DNA of 64,000 nt, from contig NC_058047.1 in the NCBI RefSeq assembly GCF_020085105.1, positions 22,462,001 through 22,526,000 on the forward strand, given 5' to 3'. Position numbers and translations under genes: made by a program. Every line of letters begins with the position of its first letter. The first letter of the stretch is position 1. This document shows positions 24,148 to 37,082 of this stretch, piece by piece. Below the pieces are notes generated by a model, which was not told where the DNA came from, did no database searches, and saw only the letters and a program-made list of their open reading frames with translations. The stretch comes from Siniperca chuatsi (lineage: Eukaryota; Chordata; Actinopteri; Centrarchiformes; Sinipercidae).

Positions 24148-24676
24148 CCACAATGACATGAAGAAATCTAGGTCCAGTTTGTACCATAGGATTTAAAATC
24201 ATATATGTTGCAATATGATAGATATATCGATCCATTAATATTGCAAAAGATGAAAGAGACCTGAGAATTTCAGGAGTCATGTACTATAATTTAATCTTAA
24301 TTTTTTTATTTATTTTATTTTATGTTTGTGTTTATTTTAGCATGCAGAGAAAAAGACACCCTCACATTTTGATGTGGTGTACAAATGTTGTATATGTAAT
24401 AATATGGTGTTATAAATTTGTGAAAGTAGCTTGCACACAGGTGTGTCAGTTTCAAAAGTCTGTGTAACCTGCTCACTACCATATAGCATGTAGCAAATCC
24501 AAAACTGAGGCTTACTGATGCAGGAAAAACATCACAGTATGTGTCCAAGAACTAAAAAGTCCAATAAAACATGATGAGGTGAAAAAAAAACATGGTTTTA
24601 CATGATGCACACAGTGGTAAACTTGGGTCAAGAAAAACGTTATGAACAGTCACATGGTTCAGAAAAAATGAGAGAG
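24148..24676. other. fmo-C 3' UTR and flank
   Basis: AT-rich 3' region with AATAAA at 24563-24568. No other gene visible. Confidence 0.5.
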
Positions 24677-25071
24677 GGTAACACTTTATTTGAAGGTAGG
24701 TTCATAAGACTGACATGACACCGTCATAACCATGACATGACACCTGTCATTAACATGAAGGAGTCTTTATGAAGATTTATGACTGTTGTCATTAAGTGTC
24801 ATTAAGTGTTATTGTCACTTTTAAATACAAACTTGTGATTGTTTGAGATGTCGATGTCATGACAACTTGACATTTACCAAGAACACATAACATAACCTCA
24901 TAAACATGCCATAGCATGATTATCAAACTTAAAGAAACTAACATAACTAACATTACATGTAAACTAACATTACATTATAGTGTCATATGTGCTTGGTTTT
25001 GACAATGACTGTCATGAGGCCATTATAATTGTGTCATGAATAATTCCCTTGACATCAAGTAAAGTGGAACC
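24677..25071. mobile_element. Non-autonomous DNA transposon (MITE)
   Basis: Ends GGTAACACTTTATTTGA and TCAAGTAAAGTGGAACC are imperfect inverted repeats. The interior is rich in TGACATGACA and TGTCATTA phrases typical of an abundant fish MITE. No ORF. A related end (GGTAACACTTTACTTTAAGT) occurs at 51929. Confidence 0.65.
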
Positions 25072-25530
25072 ATTTGGCAATCTCAGTAATTTTATATCAC
25101 GAGAGAGTTCTTATACAGTATGGAATCTAAGTTAAAGGAAATAAAACTTGTTTGTGCACAACTTTCTTTCTGTCCCCCGAACTTGTGGAATATTACTGAA
25201 GCGTAATGCATTCATTTGAGAGAAAAAATCCTGCACTGTTTTTCTGAATTAATGAGATACCTCAAAACAAAAAAGAGAGAGAGAGAAAAACGGATGTTTC
25301 TACTCACCTCCCCCTGCTGATTCTGAGTGATGATTGTGAATGTTCTGATGAATAAATGTAAATAAATAATGCTTTGTTTGTGACAGCTAGCATCTAGGTG
25401 TTGTCCAATTTAGATGTTTGACCTGAGGATGGTGCCAGAGGAAAGCTTAGCAGTATCCTAAGTATGAAATGGTCCAACATGTAACTTCTGAGTACATTTC
25501 AACGCAACCTGTTCTTTAGTTGTTGATATA

Positions 25531-25755
25531 TTGATTTGGACTGATAGTGGTACTAAAGGAAAGCTCGGGGAGTCTACAAAAACATCACGCTTTGGGGACA
25601 CTTATTATTCAGAGAGCCCAGGTTTAAATGCCAAAAAACAAATAAATAGTGAACCACCTTTATCAAAGTCAGCAACTGATCTGGACGAGTCAGCAGTGAG
25701 AAGTTGCCCGTTAGGTCAGGTGCCTTATGTTTCAATGTTCTTGATTCATTTGTAA
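25531..25755 (+). CDS. Candidate exon of unit 1 (unknown protein)
   Basis: Open frame of ~74 codons without an ATG at its 5' end, rich in Ser, Lys and Glu (core phrase SEPPLSKSATDLDESAVRS). The same frame is kept in all units. Units 1 and 3 differ here by substitutions only, no frameshifts, mildly suggesting coding constraint. A GGTCAG|GTGCCT near its end could be a donor. It may be an upstream exon of the repeat/coiled-coil gene or a chance frame. Confidence 0.25.
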   Translation: MIWTDSGTKGKLGESTKTSRFGDTYYSESPGLNAKKQINSEPPLSKSATDLDESAVRSCPLGQVPYVSMFLIHL

Positions 25756-26159
25756 TAATAAGGGAGTCTGAACCTCAAATGAGCAAGCTGTAAAGGTTTC
25801 CACTGAACAGACATGAGATGATCACAGTAAGTCATCATTTACAACAGGATTCATCTTAAAAATCCTGCAAACACATCAGTAGTAAGAGTAGGCTACTGTG
25901 TAAGTGAACCATGAATATAAGGAGTGACTCAGTAGCACAAAGAAATTAATACACAGTGGAAATTTGATTCAATGCCTAGTACAAGGTACAAGGTAATTTA
26001 TCATTTTACAACAAAAGGTTGTACAACGACGTGTTTGTAGTCCCCTCATGCTACACACATAGAACACAACAGCTAATTCAATTCATATTAAAATAGGATA
26101 ACATATAAAATAAATAAAACAACATATACAGTTATTTATATACATAGCCTACACTTATA

Positions 26160-26230
26160 CACCCAGGAAATAATTCTGCAGTGCATTTTTTTGAATTTGC
26201 ATCTGGTGGAATGTAAACAGCAGACAGAGA
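26160..26230 (-). pseudogene. LINE endonuclease fragment, unit 1 (cut by corrupted block)
   Basis: The first ~70 bp match the 3' part of the endonuclease fragments in units 2 and 3 (reverse-strand AVYIPPDANS motif). The remainder is lost in the corrupted block. Confidence 0.5.
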
Positions 26231-27112
26231 TGCCAAACCGGGCCCCCCCTTTGGAAAACCGGAAACCCGGTTGGGAAAAAAACCCATTTTTGGGGCCCCA
26301 GGAAAAAAAAAAAAACCCCCCCCAAAAAAAAAAAAATTTTGGGGGAAAGGGGGCCCCAATTTAAAAGGGTTTTAAAGGTTTTAAAATTTTGGGGGGCCCA
26401 AAGGGGGTCCCTTTAAAATTTCCCAAAAAAAAATTTTCCCCAAAAAAAAAAAATTAAAAAAAAAAAAAAAAAAAAAAAATTTGGAAACCCCCAAAAAGGG
26501 GGAAAAAAGGGGGGGGGGGGGCCCCTTTTTTGGGGGGCCCCCAAAAAAAACCCCAAAAAAAAAAAAAAAGGGGGGAAAAGGTTCCCAAAAAAAAAAAAAA
26601 GGGTTAAAAAAAAAAAAAAAAAGGGGGAAAAAAAAAAACTTGGGGTTTTTTTAAAAAACTAAATCCCCCAAAAAAAGGGGAAAAACCCCTTTCCCCCAAA
26701 AAAAACCCCCCCAAAAAAGGGGGTTTTTTTTTCCCCCCTTTTTTTTTAAAAAAATTTTTAAAAATTTTTAAAAAAAAATTTAAAAAAAATTTTTTAAAAT
26801 TTAAAAAAAGGTTTTTTTGGGTTTGGCCCTTTTAAAAAAAGGGGAAAAAGGGGTTTAATTTTTTCCTTTTTAACCCTTTTCCCCCCTTTGGGGAAAGGGG
26901 CCCCCTTTTTTGGTTTAACCAAAAATTTTTTTTGGGGGTTTCCCCTTCCCCTTTTCCCCCCCCTTTTTTAAACCCGGTTTTGGGGGGGTTTTTTTTTTTG
27001 GGAAAGGGGCCCCCTTTTCCCCCAAAAATTTAAAAACCTTTTAAAAAAAAAAAAAAAAATTTTTTTTTTTGGGGGGGGGTTTTGGCAGGCTTTTTTTTTG
27101 GGAAAAAAAGGG

Positions 27113-27150
<38 letters not shown>

Positions 27151-30100
27151 TTTTCCCCGGAAAAAAGGGGAAAAAATTTTTTAGGAATAAACAAAAAAGG
27201 TTTTTTTTTTTTTTTTTTAAAAAAAAAAACCCAAAAATTTTTTTTTTAAATTTTTTAAAAAAATTTAATTTAAAAATTTTTTGGGGAAAAAAAAAAAAAA
27301 AAAAAAAATTTTGAAATTAGGGAAAAACCAAAAAACCCCCCAAAAAAAATTTTTTTTAAAACAAGGAAAAAGAAAAAGGCCCCGGTTTTTAAAACCCCCA
27401 AAAAAAAAAAAAAAAGGGGTTTTTAAAGTTTTTTTGGAAAAAAAAACCCCCCTTTTAAAAATTGAAACCCAAAAAAAAAAAGGGATTTTAAAAACCTTAA
27501 AAAAAAAACTTTTTTTTTAAAAAAAAATTTTAACCCTTTTTTTTTTTTTAAAAAAGGTTTAACCTTTTTTCCCTTTAAAAAATTTTTAAAAAAGGCCCCC
27601 AAAAAAACCCCCCTTTTTTTAAAAAAAAATTTTTTTGGGTTTAAAATTTTTTAAAAAAAAATTTGGGAAAAAAAAGGAAAAAGGGGGTTTGGGGAAAAAA
27701 TTTTCCGGGGAAAAAAACCAAAAAACCCCAAAAAAAATTTTTTAAAAAAAAAAAATTTTTTTAAAAAATTTTGGGGGTTTTTTTTTTTCCCCCAAAAAAG
27801 GGGGTTTTTCGGTTTCCCAAAAGGGTTTTCCCCCTTTTTAAAAACCCCCAAAAAAAAAAATTTAAATTTTAAAAAAGGGAAAAAAAATTTTATTAAAAAA
27901 AAAAAAAAAAAAATTTTTTTTTTTTTTTTTTTTTTGGGGAAAAAAAAAAAATTTTTTTTAAAAAAAACCCCGGGTTTAAAAAAAAAAAAAAAACCTTTAA
28001 AAAAAAAACCGGGGAAGCAAAGGGGAAAAAAAAAAGGGGGGAAAAAAAACCCTGAAAAAAGGGGAAAAAACCCAAAAAAAGGAAAAACCCTTTTAAAAAC
28101 CGGATTTTTTTGGGGAAAAACAAAAAAAAGGGGAAAAAAAAAGGGGGCCAAAAAAAAAACCCAAAAAAAAAAAAATTTTTTTTTTTTCCCCCCCCCCCTT
28201 TCCCCCCCTTTAATTAAAAAAATTTTTAAAAAAAAAAAAAAAAAAAAAGGGAACAAAAGGGGAAAAAAAAAGGAAGGTTTAAATTTAAAAAAAAAAGGGA
28301 AAGGGAAAATTTTTTTTCAACAAAAAAGGGGGGCCCTCCCCCGGGTTTGGGCCCAAAACCCTTTAAAAAAATTTTTCCCCTTTTTTTTCTTTCGGGGGTC
28401 CCCCCCCCTTTTAAAAAGGCCCCCCCCCCCCGGAAAAAAAAAAACAAGAAACCCCCGGGAGGAAATTGCCCCTTTGGCCAATTTAAAACCCCCTTTAAAA
28501 ACCCCGGTGCTTAAAATTTCCCCCCTTTTTTAAAAAAAAACCCCCGGTTTTGGGGGGGGCCCCCTTTTGGGGCCAAAAACCCCCGGGGCCCCAAGGGGCC
28601 CCTTGGAAAAGGGAAACCCCCCTTTTTTTTCCCAAAGGGAAAAATTTTTTAAAAAAAAATTTGGGGGCAACCAAAAAAAAAAATTTTTTAAAAAAACAAA
28701 CCCCCCCAAAAAAAATTTTTTTGAACCCCAAAAAATTTTTTCCCAAAAAAAAAAAAAAAAAACCCTTTTTTTGAAAAAAACCCCCTGGGCCCCCCCCAAA
28801 AAAAAAAAAAAGGAAAACCCTGGTTTTTTAAAAAAAAAATTTTTTAAAAGGGAAAAAGGTTTCCCAAAAAAAAATTTTTAAAAAAAACCCCTTTTTTAAA
28901 CCAAAAAAAAAGGGGGGAACCCCAAAAAAATTTTTTTTAAAAAAACCCCGCCTTAAAAAAAGGGGCCCCCGGGGGGGGTTTTTGGGGAAAAAAAAAAAAA
29001 AACCGGGAAAAACCCAAATTTTTTAAAAAAGGGGAACCCGGTTTTCCAAAAAAAGGGGGTTTTTTCCCCCCCCCCGGGGGTTTTTTAAAAAAAAAAAAAA
29101 AAAGGGGGGGGGAAAAAAAAAAAATTAAATTAACAAATTTAATTAAAAAAAAAAAAAAATTTTGGGGGGGGCCCCAAAAATTTTAAAACCCGGAAAAAAA
29201 AAAAACCCCCCCAAAAAACCCAAAAGGGGCCCCCGGGGGGAAAAAAAAAAAAAAAAAAAAGGGAAATTTTTTAAAAAGGAAAAAAAAAAAAAAGGGGAAA
29301 AAAGGAAAAAAAGGGGGAAAAAAATAAAAAAAAAACCCCCCAAAGGGGAAAAAAAAGGCCCCAAACCCGGGCCCAAACCCAAAGGGGTTGGGGGGGGGGC
29401 CCCCTTTCCCTTCCCAGAGGGAAAAAAACCCCCAAAAGGGCAAAGGGGGGAAAAAGGGGGGAAAAAAAAAAACCCGGGAAAAAAACCCGGGTTTTAAAAC
29501 CCAAAAAACCCCCGGGGAAAAGGGGAAAAAGGGGGGGGGGGGGGGGCCCCCCCCCAAAAACCAAAGGGGGTTTAAAAACCCCCAAAAAAAACCCCCCCTT
29601 TTCCCCAAAGGGGGGAAAACCCAACCCCCCCCTTTTCCCCCCCGGGGCCCCCCTTTAAAACAAAAACCCCCCCCCCCCCCCCACCCAAAAAAACCCTTTT
29701 TTTCCCCCCCCCCCCCTTTACCCAAAAAAAATGGGAAAAAAAGGAAACCCTTTTTTTTCCCCCAAATTTTCCTTCCCGGGCCCCCTTTGGGACCCCCCCC
29801 GGGAAAACCCCCCCCCTTTTAAAAAACCCCCCTTTCCCAAAAAAAAAAAACCCCCCCCCAAAAAGGGGGCCCCCCCCAAAAAACCCGGGCCCCGGGGGCC
29901 TTTTCCCCCAAACCAACCCCCTTGGAAAACCCCCTTGGGCCCGGGGCCCGCCCCCCCAAAAAAAAACCCCCAACCAAAAACCCGGCCCAACCCAAAATTT
30001 TTTTTAAAACCCCCCCCGGGGGCCCCCCCCCCGGTTCCCCAAAAAAAAGCCCGGGAAAAAAAAAAGGGGGAAAAGGCCCCCTTTTTTCCCGGGGCCCCCT

Positions 30101-33032
30101 TGGAAAGGGGGGGGCTTAAAAACCCCCGGGGGAAAAAGGGGGGTTAAAAAAAAAAAATTTTAACCCGGTTAAAAATTTTAAAAAAAAGGGGGAAATTTTG
30201 GGTTTAAGAAAAAAACCCAAAAGGGGGGGAAAAAAAAAGGGGAAAAAAATTTTTTTTGGGTTTTTAAAAAAATTTTTAAAAGGGGTTTTAAAATTTTAAA
30301 AAAAAGGGGAAAAAAGGGGGGGGGCCCCCCCAAAAAAAAAATTTTTTTTAAAAAAAAAAAAAAGGGGGGGGGAAAAATTTTTAAAAAAAAAACCAAAATT
30401 GGAAAATTAAAACCCGGGGGAAAAAATTTTCCCTTTTAAAAATAAAAAAACCCCGGGGGGGGGGAAAAAAAAAAATTACCTTAAAAAAATTAAAAAAAGG
30501 GAAGGAAAAAAAAAATTTCCCCAAAAAATTTTTTAAAAAATTTAAAAAAACCCCCCAAACCCCCCCCTTTTTTAAACCCTTTAATCCCCCCCCCCCCCCC
30601 CAAATTCCCCTTTTTTATTTTTCTTGGGGTTTTTCCCCAAAAAAAGGTTTTAAAAAAAAAAACCCCCCTTTTTTTTCCTTTGGGGTTTAAAATTTAAGAA
30701 AAAGGGGGGGGGTTGGGAAACCCCTTCCTTTTTTTGGGCCCCCCCTTTTTTTTTTTTGGCCCCCCTTTTTTAAATTTTTCCCCCTTTGGGGGGAAAATTT
30801 TAAAAAAAAACCCCCAAAAAAAAACCCCAAAAAAAGGAACCCAAAAGCCCCCAAAAAAAAATTTTTTGAAATTTTTTTTTGGGGGGCCCAAAAAAATTTT
30901 TTTTCCTTTTTTCCCCATGGGGAAAAAAAAAAAGGGGCCCTTTTCCCCCCGGGGGGGAAAAAAAGGGGGGGGCCCAAAATTGGGGAAAAAAATTAAAAGG
31001 GTTTTTTTTTAAAAAAAATTTTTCCAACCCCAATTTTTCCCCTTTTTTTTTTAAAAACCAGAAAAAAAATTTTTTTTAAAAACCAAATTTCCCCAAAAAA
31101 ATTTTTTTTAAAAATTTTGGGGGGAAAATTTTTTTTTAAAAAAAAAAAAATTTTTTTAATTTGGAAAAAAAAATTTTTTTTTTTGTTTTTTTTTGGGGGA
31201 AAAAACCCAAAAAAGGGGCCAAAAAAACCCCAAAAAAGGGAAAAAATTTTCCCCAAAAAAAAAAAAAACCCCCCCAAATGGGGGCCCCCTTTTAAAAATT
31301 TTTAAAAAAAAAAAATTTTTTACATTTTTTAATTTTTTTTCCCCCCCCAAAAAAGGGGTAAAATTTCCACCTTTCCCCCCTTTCCCCGAAAAAAAAGGGA
31401 AATTTTTAAAAAAAAAAAAAAAAGATTTAAGGGTTTGGGGGGTCCCCCCGGGGTTTTTAAACCGGGAAATTTTAAAGGAAAAAAAAGGAAAACCCATTTT
31501 AAACAAAAGGGAAAAAATTTTAAAAATTTTCCAAATTGGGAAAAACAGCCCAAAAAAAGGGGTTTTTTAAAAATTAAAAAAAAAAATTAAATTCCAAAAA
31601 AAGGGAAAATTCTGAAACCGGGAAAATTTGGTTTGAAAAAAAAGGGGAATTTTTTTTTTTTTCCCCCCCCAAAAAAACCCTTTTTTAGGGGGTTTTTTTC
31701 CCCCCTTTTGAAAAAATTTTAATTTTGGGGGGCCCCCTTTTTTTTTTTTGCCTTGGAAAAAACCCCTTTTTGGGTTTTTTTGGGGGGGAAAAAACCCCCC
31801 CAAAAAAACCCCCAAAAAAAAAAAAACCCAAAATTTAAAACCCAAAAAAAATTTTAAACAGGATTTGGGGTTTTTGGGGGGCCCCCCCTTTTTTTTTTTA
31901 AAATTTTAAAAAAATTTGAACCTTTAAAAGGGGAAAAGGTTTAAAAAAAATTTTTCCCCTTTTTAAAACCCCCCAAAAAAGGAAAGGGCCCCTTAAGGAA
32001 AAAAAAAAAAAAAAATTAAACAAACAGTGGAAATTTTGTTTTTCCCGGGAAAGGTTTTTTTAATCCTTTTAAAAAAATTTAAAAATTTTTTTTAAAAAAA
32101 AATTAAAATTTAAAAAAAAAAAAAAAAAAAACCAAAAAAAAAATTTTAAAAAAAAAAATTTTTAAAATTTTTTTTCTTTTAAAAAAAGGAAAAAAAAAAA
32201 AAAAAACCCCCCCAAAAAAAAAATTTCCCCCTTTTCCTTTTTTTCCCCCCCCCCCCTTTAAATTGGGTTTTTGGGGGGGTTTTAACTTTGGGGGTTTTTT
32301 GGGGGGGAAAAAAAAAAAAAAAAAACAAAAACCCCCCTTAATTAAAAATTTTTTTCCTTTTTTTTGGGTTTTAAAAAGGGGGAAGGGAAAAGAAAAAAAA
32401 AGGGTTTAAAGGGAAGGGGAAAAAAATTTCCAAGGGGGGGTTTTTTTGGGGGGTTTTTTAAAAACCCAAAAAAATTTTTTTTGGGGGGAAAAAATTTGGG
32501 CCTTTTTTCCAAAATTTTTAAAAAATTTTTTCCCTTAAAAAAAAGGGGGGTTTAAAAAAAAAAAAAAAAAAAAACCCCTTTTTCTTCAAAAAAATTTAAA
32601 AGGAAAAATTTTTTTTTCCCAAAAAAAACAAAAGGCTTTTTTTAAAACCAAAAACCCCCTCCCAAATCCTTTTTTTTTTTTGGGGGGGGGGAAAAAAAAA
32701 AGGTTTTTTGGGGGAAAAAATAAAATTTTTTTTTAAAAAAAGGGGGGGAAAAAAAAATTTAAAAAAAAAAAAAAATTTTTAAAAAAAATTTTTTGGGGGG
32801 GGGGCCAAAAAAAAACCCAAAAAAATCCCAAAAATTTTTTTGGGGGGGAAAATTTTAAAAACCCTTTTTTTTTGGGGGAAAAAAAAAAAAAAACCCAAAA
32901 AAAAAAAAAAATTTTTTAAAAAAAAAAAAAAAAAAGGGGTTTTTCCCGGTTTTTAAAAAAATTTTTTTTTTTAAAACCCAAAAAAAGTTTTTGGGCCCCC
33001 AAAAGGCCCAAAAACCCAACCCCTTTTTTTGG

Positions 33033-33064
<32 letters not shown>

Positions 33065-34469
33065 TTTTTTTTTAAAGGGGGTTTAAAAAAAAAAAAAAAA
33101 AAAACCCGGGGAAAAGGCCAAAAAAAAACCCAAAAAATTAAACCCCAAAAAACCCGGGGGAAAGGGGAAACCCCTTTTTTAAAAAAAAAAAAAATTAAAA
33201 AAAAAAAAAAAAAAAAAAAATTAAAAGAATTTAAAACTTTTTTTTTGGGGGAAAAAACCCTTTTTCCCCAAAAAAAAAAAAAAAAAGGGGGGGAAAGGGG
33301 AAAAACCCAAAAAAGGGAAAAAAAAAAAGGGAAAAAAAAAAAAGGGGGGGGGAAAAAAAAACCCCCCAGAATTAAAAGGAAAAAAACTTAAACCCAAAAA
33401 AATTTTTCCCCGGGAAAAAAAAACCCGGGGCCCCCCCCCCCCCCGGGGGAAAATTTGGTTTGGAAAAAAAAGGCCCTTTAAAAAAGGGGGAAAACCCCGG
33501 GAAAAAAAAAAAAAGGGGGAAAAAAAAACCCCCGGAACCCAAAAACCCCAAAATTTCCCAAGGGGCCCAAAACCACCGGAAAAAAAAGGCCCAAGTTCCA
33601 AAACCCCGGGGGCCCAAAAACCCCCCAAAAACCCCCCAAAAAAGGGCCCCCCTGTTAAAAAGGGAAACCAACCCTGGTTTAAACCAAAAAAAAAAAAACC
33701 CGGCCCGGGAACCCAAAAAAATTTAACCCAGGGGCCCCCCCCCCCCGGGAACCCCCCCCCACCCCCAAAAAACCCCCCCCCCAAAAGACCCCCCAAAAAC
33801 CCCCCCCCCGGGCCACCCGGGCCCAAAACCCGGCCCCCAAAAAGAAAGGGGCCCCCCCCCCAAAAAGGCCGGGGGGCCCCCCAAACCGGAAACCCAAACC
33901 CCCTTTGGGAAAAAAACCCCTGCTGTGAAAAAACCCCCCCGGAAAAAAACCCCCCCCTTTTGAACCCAAGGGGAAACCCTTCCCCCCAAAAGGCCCGGGA
34001 AAAAAAAACCCCCCCCGCCTTGGGAAAAAACCAACCCCCAAAAAAAAAAGGCCCGCCTGCCCAAAAACCCCCCCCCCCCAAAAAAAGGGAAAAAATTTGG
34101 GAAACCAAAAAAAAACCCCCAAAAAACCCCCCCCCAAAAACCACCCGGCCAAAAAACCCCAAAAGGGCCCTTGGCTGGGGCCCCCCCCCCCAAAAAAGGG
34201 GGGGCCCCCCTTTTGGAAAAAAATTTGGGAATTAAAAGGGGCCCCCCCAAAAAAAAGGGGTTAAAAAAGCGGGGGTTTTTCCCAAAAAAAGGGAAAAAAA
34301 AAAAGGGAAAAGGGGGCCCGGGAAAAAAAAAAGGGGAAAAAAAAAAAAAAGGGGAAAAAGGCAAAAAAAAAAGGGTTTTTTTAAAAAAAAATTTTAAAAA
34401 ATTTTAAAAAAATTTTTAAAAACCCCTGAAAAGGCCCCCCAAAAAAAAATCCCCCCCCCCCCCCCCCCC

Positions 34470-34503
<34 letters not shown>

Positions 34504-34732
34504 GGGAAAAAATTTTGGGGAAAAAAACCCCCAAAAAAAAAAAAAAAATTTTTAAAAAAGGGGAAGGGGTTTTTAAAAAACAATTTTCGGGAAAGGGGGT
34601 TTTTTGGGGTTAAATTTAAAAAAATCCAAAACCCCCCAAAGGGGAAAAAAAAAAAAAATTTTATTAATTAAATTTTTTTAAAAAAATTAATTTAAAAAAA
34701 AAAAAACCCTTTTTTTAAAAAGGGTTTTTTAA
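26231..34732. other. Corrupted homopolymer-run block (probable assembly/consensus artifact)
   Basis: 8502 bases made almost entirely of runs of 2-25 identical bases, with very few isolated bases and no dispersed-repeat or codon-like texture. It starts and stops abruptly inside otherwise normal sequence. Intact units show that 2721 bp of ordinary sequence (38991-41711) belong here. Every open frame in it encodes poly-Lys/Phe/Gly/Pro and should not be annotated. No biological feature is supported within it. Confidence 0.9.
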
Positions 34733-36003
34733 CCACAGCCTGCTGTGACACCAGAGAGACCACAGCCTGCAGTTACAACTGAACCACAGCCTGCTGTGAC
34801 AACTGAGAGTGCACAGCCTACTGTGACACCAGAGGACCACAGCCTGCTGTGACACCAGGACAACAGCCTGCTGTGACGCCCAAAGAACCACAGCCTGCCG
34901 TGACACCAGAGAGACCACAGCCTGCTGTGACACCAGAGAGACCACAGCCTGCCGTGACACCCAAACCACAGCCTGCTGTGACAACCAAAGAACCACAGCC
35001 TGCTGTGACACCAGGACAACAGCCTGCTGTGACGCCCAAAGAACCACAGCCTGCCGTGACACCAGAGAGACCACAGCCTGCTGTGACCCCAAAGAGACAA
35101 CAGCCTGCTGTGACAACCAAAGAACCACAGCCTGCCGTGACACCAGAGAGACCACACCCTGCTGTGACACCAGAGGGACCACGCCCTGCTGTGACACCAG
35201 AGGGACCACGCCCTGCTGTGACACCAGAGGGACCACAGCCTGCTGCTGATGTGAAAACCAGTGACGAGTTGGAGATCTACCTTGAGACGACCCAGCAGGG
35301 TCTAATTCAGATCCCTGAGCTTGAGCTACATTGGCTCATGGGCAAAAAAGAGGAGAAGATATCCACACTGGTGAGAGAAAAGGTGGCCTTGCTCAATGAG
35401 GTAGAGCAGTTGAAAGAACTGCTCGAAAATCAAACGGCCAAGGCAAACCACGAGTTGGTGGTCCTCTTGGATGAGCTTTCCAAAAAGGGGAATATGGAAA
35501 GGGATGCTGTCCTTAAAATTGAAAAGCTAGACGAAGCTCTCAAAACTGAAAAAGAGAAGCGGAAGGAGGCAGAGACATGCCTTGCCCAACAAATAGAGGA
35601 AACCTCCAAAGTGAAGGCTGCACTGGCCCAGGCAGACAAGGACCTGGAGAACAAGAGATGCCAGTGGGAGGAGGACAGGTCCCGTCTCCTTGCAGAGCAG
35701 ATGGAGGCAACCTCCAGGATGAAGGCAGCATTGAGCCAGGCACAGGAGGACCTGGAAAATGAGAGACACCAGTGGCAGGACGAAAAGACCTGTCTCCTGG
35801 AGTCTATTAGAACAATCAAGAAGACCCTCGAGGAGAAGGAGAGAGAAAGAATAAAATCCAGGGGTAGCTTGATGGAGAGACTAATGCATCTAGAAAATCA
35901 GATGGAGGAGGTCCAGAAAAAACCAAAGAAAATATCTCTGAGGAAAAGATTCCTCCAGGTCTTTAAAAAAACTGGAAGGACTCCTACTCCCTCTGACCTC
36001 TGA
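34733..36003 (+). CDS. Unknown Pro-repeat/coiled-coil protein, unit 1 (3' part)
   Basis: Not recognised. The 5' part is lost in the corrupted block. From 34849 one frame stays open for 384 codons to TGA at 36001-36003. It contains a run of 8-9-residue repeats (consensus PQPAVTPER; 27-bp DNA unit), then a ~30-residue linker, then a long charged coiled coil with an internal ~35-residue repeat, and a basic tail (KKISLRKRFLQVFKK). At the linker/coiled-coil junction this copy has A6 (GGCAAAAAAGAGG), which keeps frame. Units 2 and 3 have A5. A 1-nt deletion near 34833 (AGAGGACC for AGAGGGACC) breaks the frame upstream. ATTAAA follows the stop by about 150 nt. Confidence 0.6.
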
Positions 36004-36215
36004 CCTCCTCTGCCACACCCGTTCAACCTGCACCCACAACCCCATCAATCCCCCTCCCCAAGACTCCCAACCCCCACCTACCCCCACCCAACTCTAACCC
36101 TTTTACTGTATTGTAGCTTTTTTTGTCTTGTCTTGTGTTCTTTCACTTATTAAATGTATGAAATGTATTTGAAAAAAGAAATGGTCTTCATAATTTTTTT
36201 ATAACATTCTAAGTT

Positions 36216-36520
36216 TCACAATATCAGCATTGTCCGGCAGATGTTGAAGGACCTCAGCCTCCTCAGAAAATAGAGGCGGCTCTGGCCCTTCCTGTAAAGA
36301 GCTTGAGTGTTCTTAGCCCAGTCCAGTTTATTGTCCATGTGTACTCCGAGGTACTTGTACTCCTCTACAATGTCCACGCTGACCCCCTGGATGGAAACCG
36401 GGGTCACTGGTGCCTTGGCCTTTCGTAGGTCTACAACCAGCTCCTTAGACTTTGTTGCATTGAGCTGCAGATGGTTCTGCTCGCACCATGAGACAAAGTT
36501 ACCCACCACAGCCAGCTCCA
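36216..36520 (-). pseudogene. LINE reverse transcriptase C-terminal fragment, unit 1
   Basis: On the reverse strand the frame reads FVSWCEQNHLQLNATKSKEL, then VEEYKYLGVHMDNKLDW and KGQSRLYFLRRLRSF. These are hallmarks of the RT end of a teleost L2/CR1-like non-LTR element. About 100 residues only. Its left edge (36227) is exactly where homology with the end of unit 3 stops. Confidence 0.8.
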
Positions 36521-37082
36521 ATGTGCTCCAGGCTCCATGGATTTTTGATGCGTTCCTTGACTTTTTCTCTCCCCCTGACTTGCCAGAGCAGCACCAACTC
36601 TGTGTTCCTGGATCTCCTGATTTACAAATTAAGCACTGGATTTGTCCATGCAACAACCATATAAGGGTGTGTGTTCATATAGCCTAGGCCTCTTGTTTTT
36701 CTCTGGCAGAAAAGAGCTGGCAGGGTGCTGGGGAGCGCTCAGACGAAGGCTTGTGCAGTGAGAGAGAAAAACGCTATATGGACACAAGCCCTAAAGTCAC
36801 TGTTCCAAAATAAAGAATACATGTATTAACCAGAGCACTCATATAAGAATGTAGCACTAGCAGATTGCAGGATTTTGAGGTATCTTAGTTAATTCAGAAA
36901 ACAGAGCAAAATGTGTTTTTTTTCATGAAAACTTATCTCTTAATGCAGAGATAATTATCTTGTAAGTAAAATGCATTATGCTTCCATAGAATTATTTGTC
37001 AAATGGACTACAATTCTTAACACGGTTTATCTGATATGGATGGAAGCACCCTCAAATACTCTTTTTTTATTATTTAAGTTTA

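Noticed and set aside
26282-26360. Poly-purine/pyrimidine tracts as a possible telomere, centromere or triplex element
   Set aside because: Comparison with intact units shows ordinary sequence belongs here; no tandem motif is present.
27069-34407. Many open frames in the homopolymer block encoding poly-Lys, Phe, Gly and Pro
   Set aside because: They arise from A/T/G/C runs in corrupted sequence; none has codon structure or family similarity.
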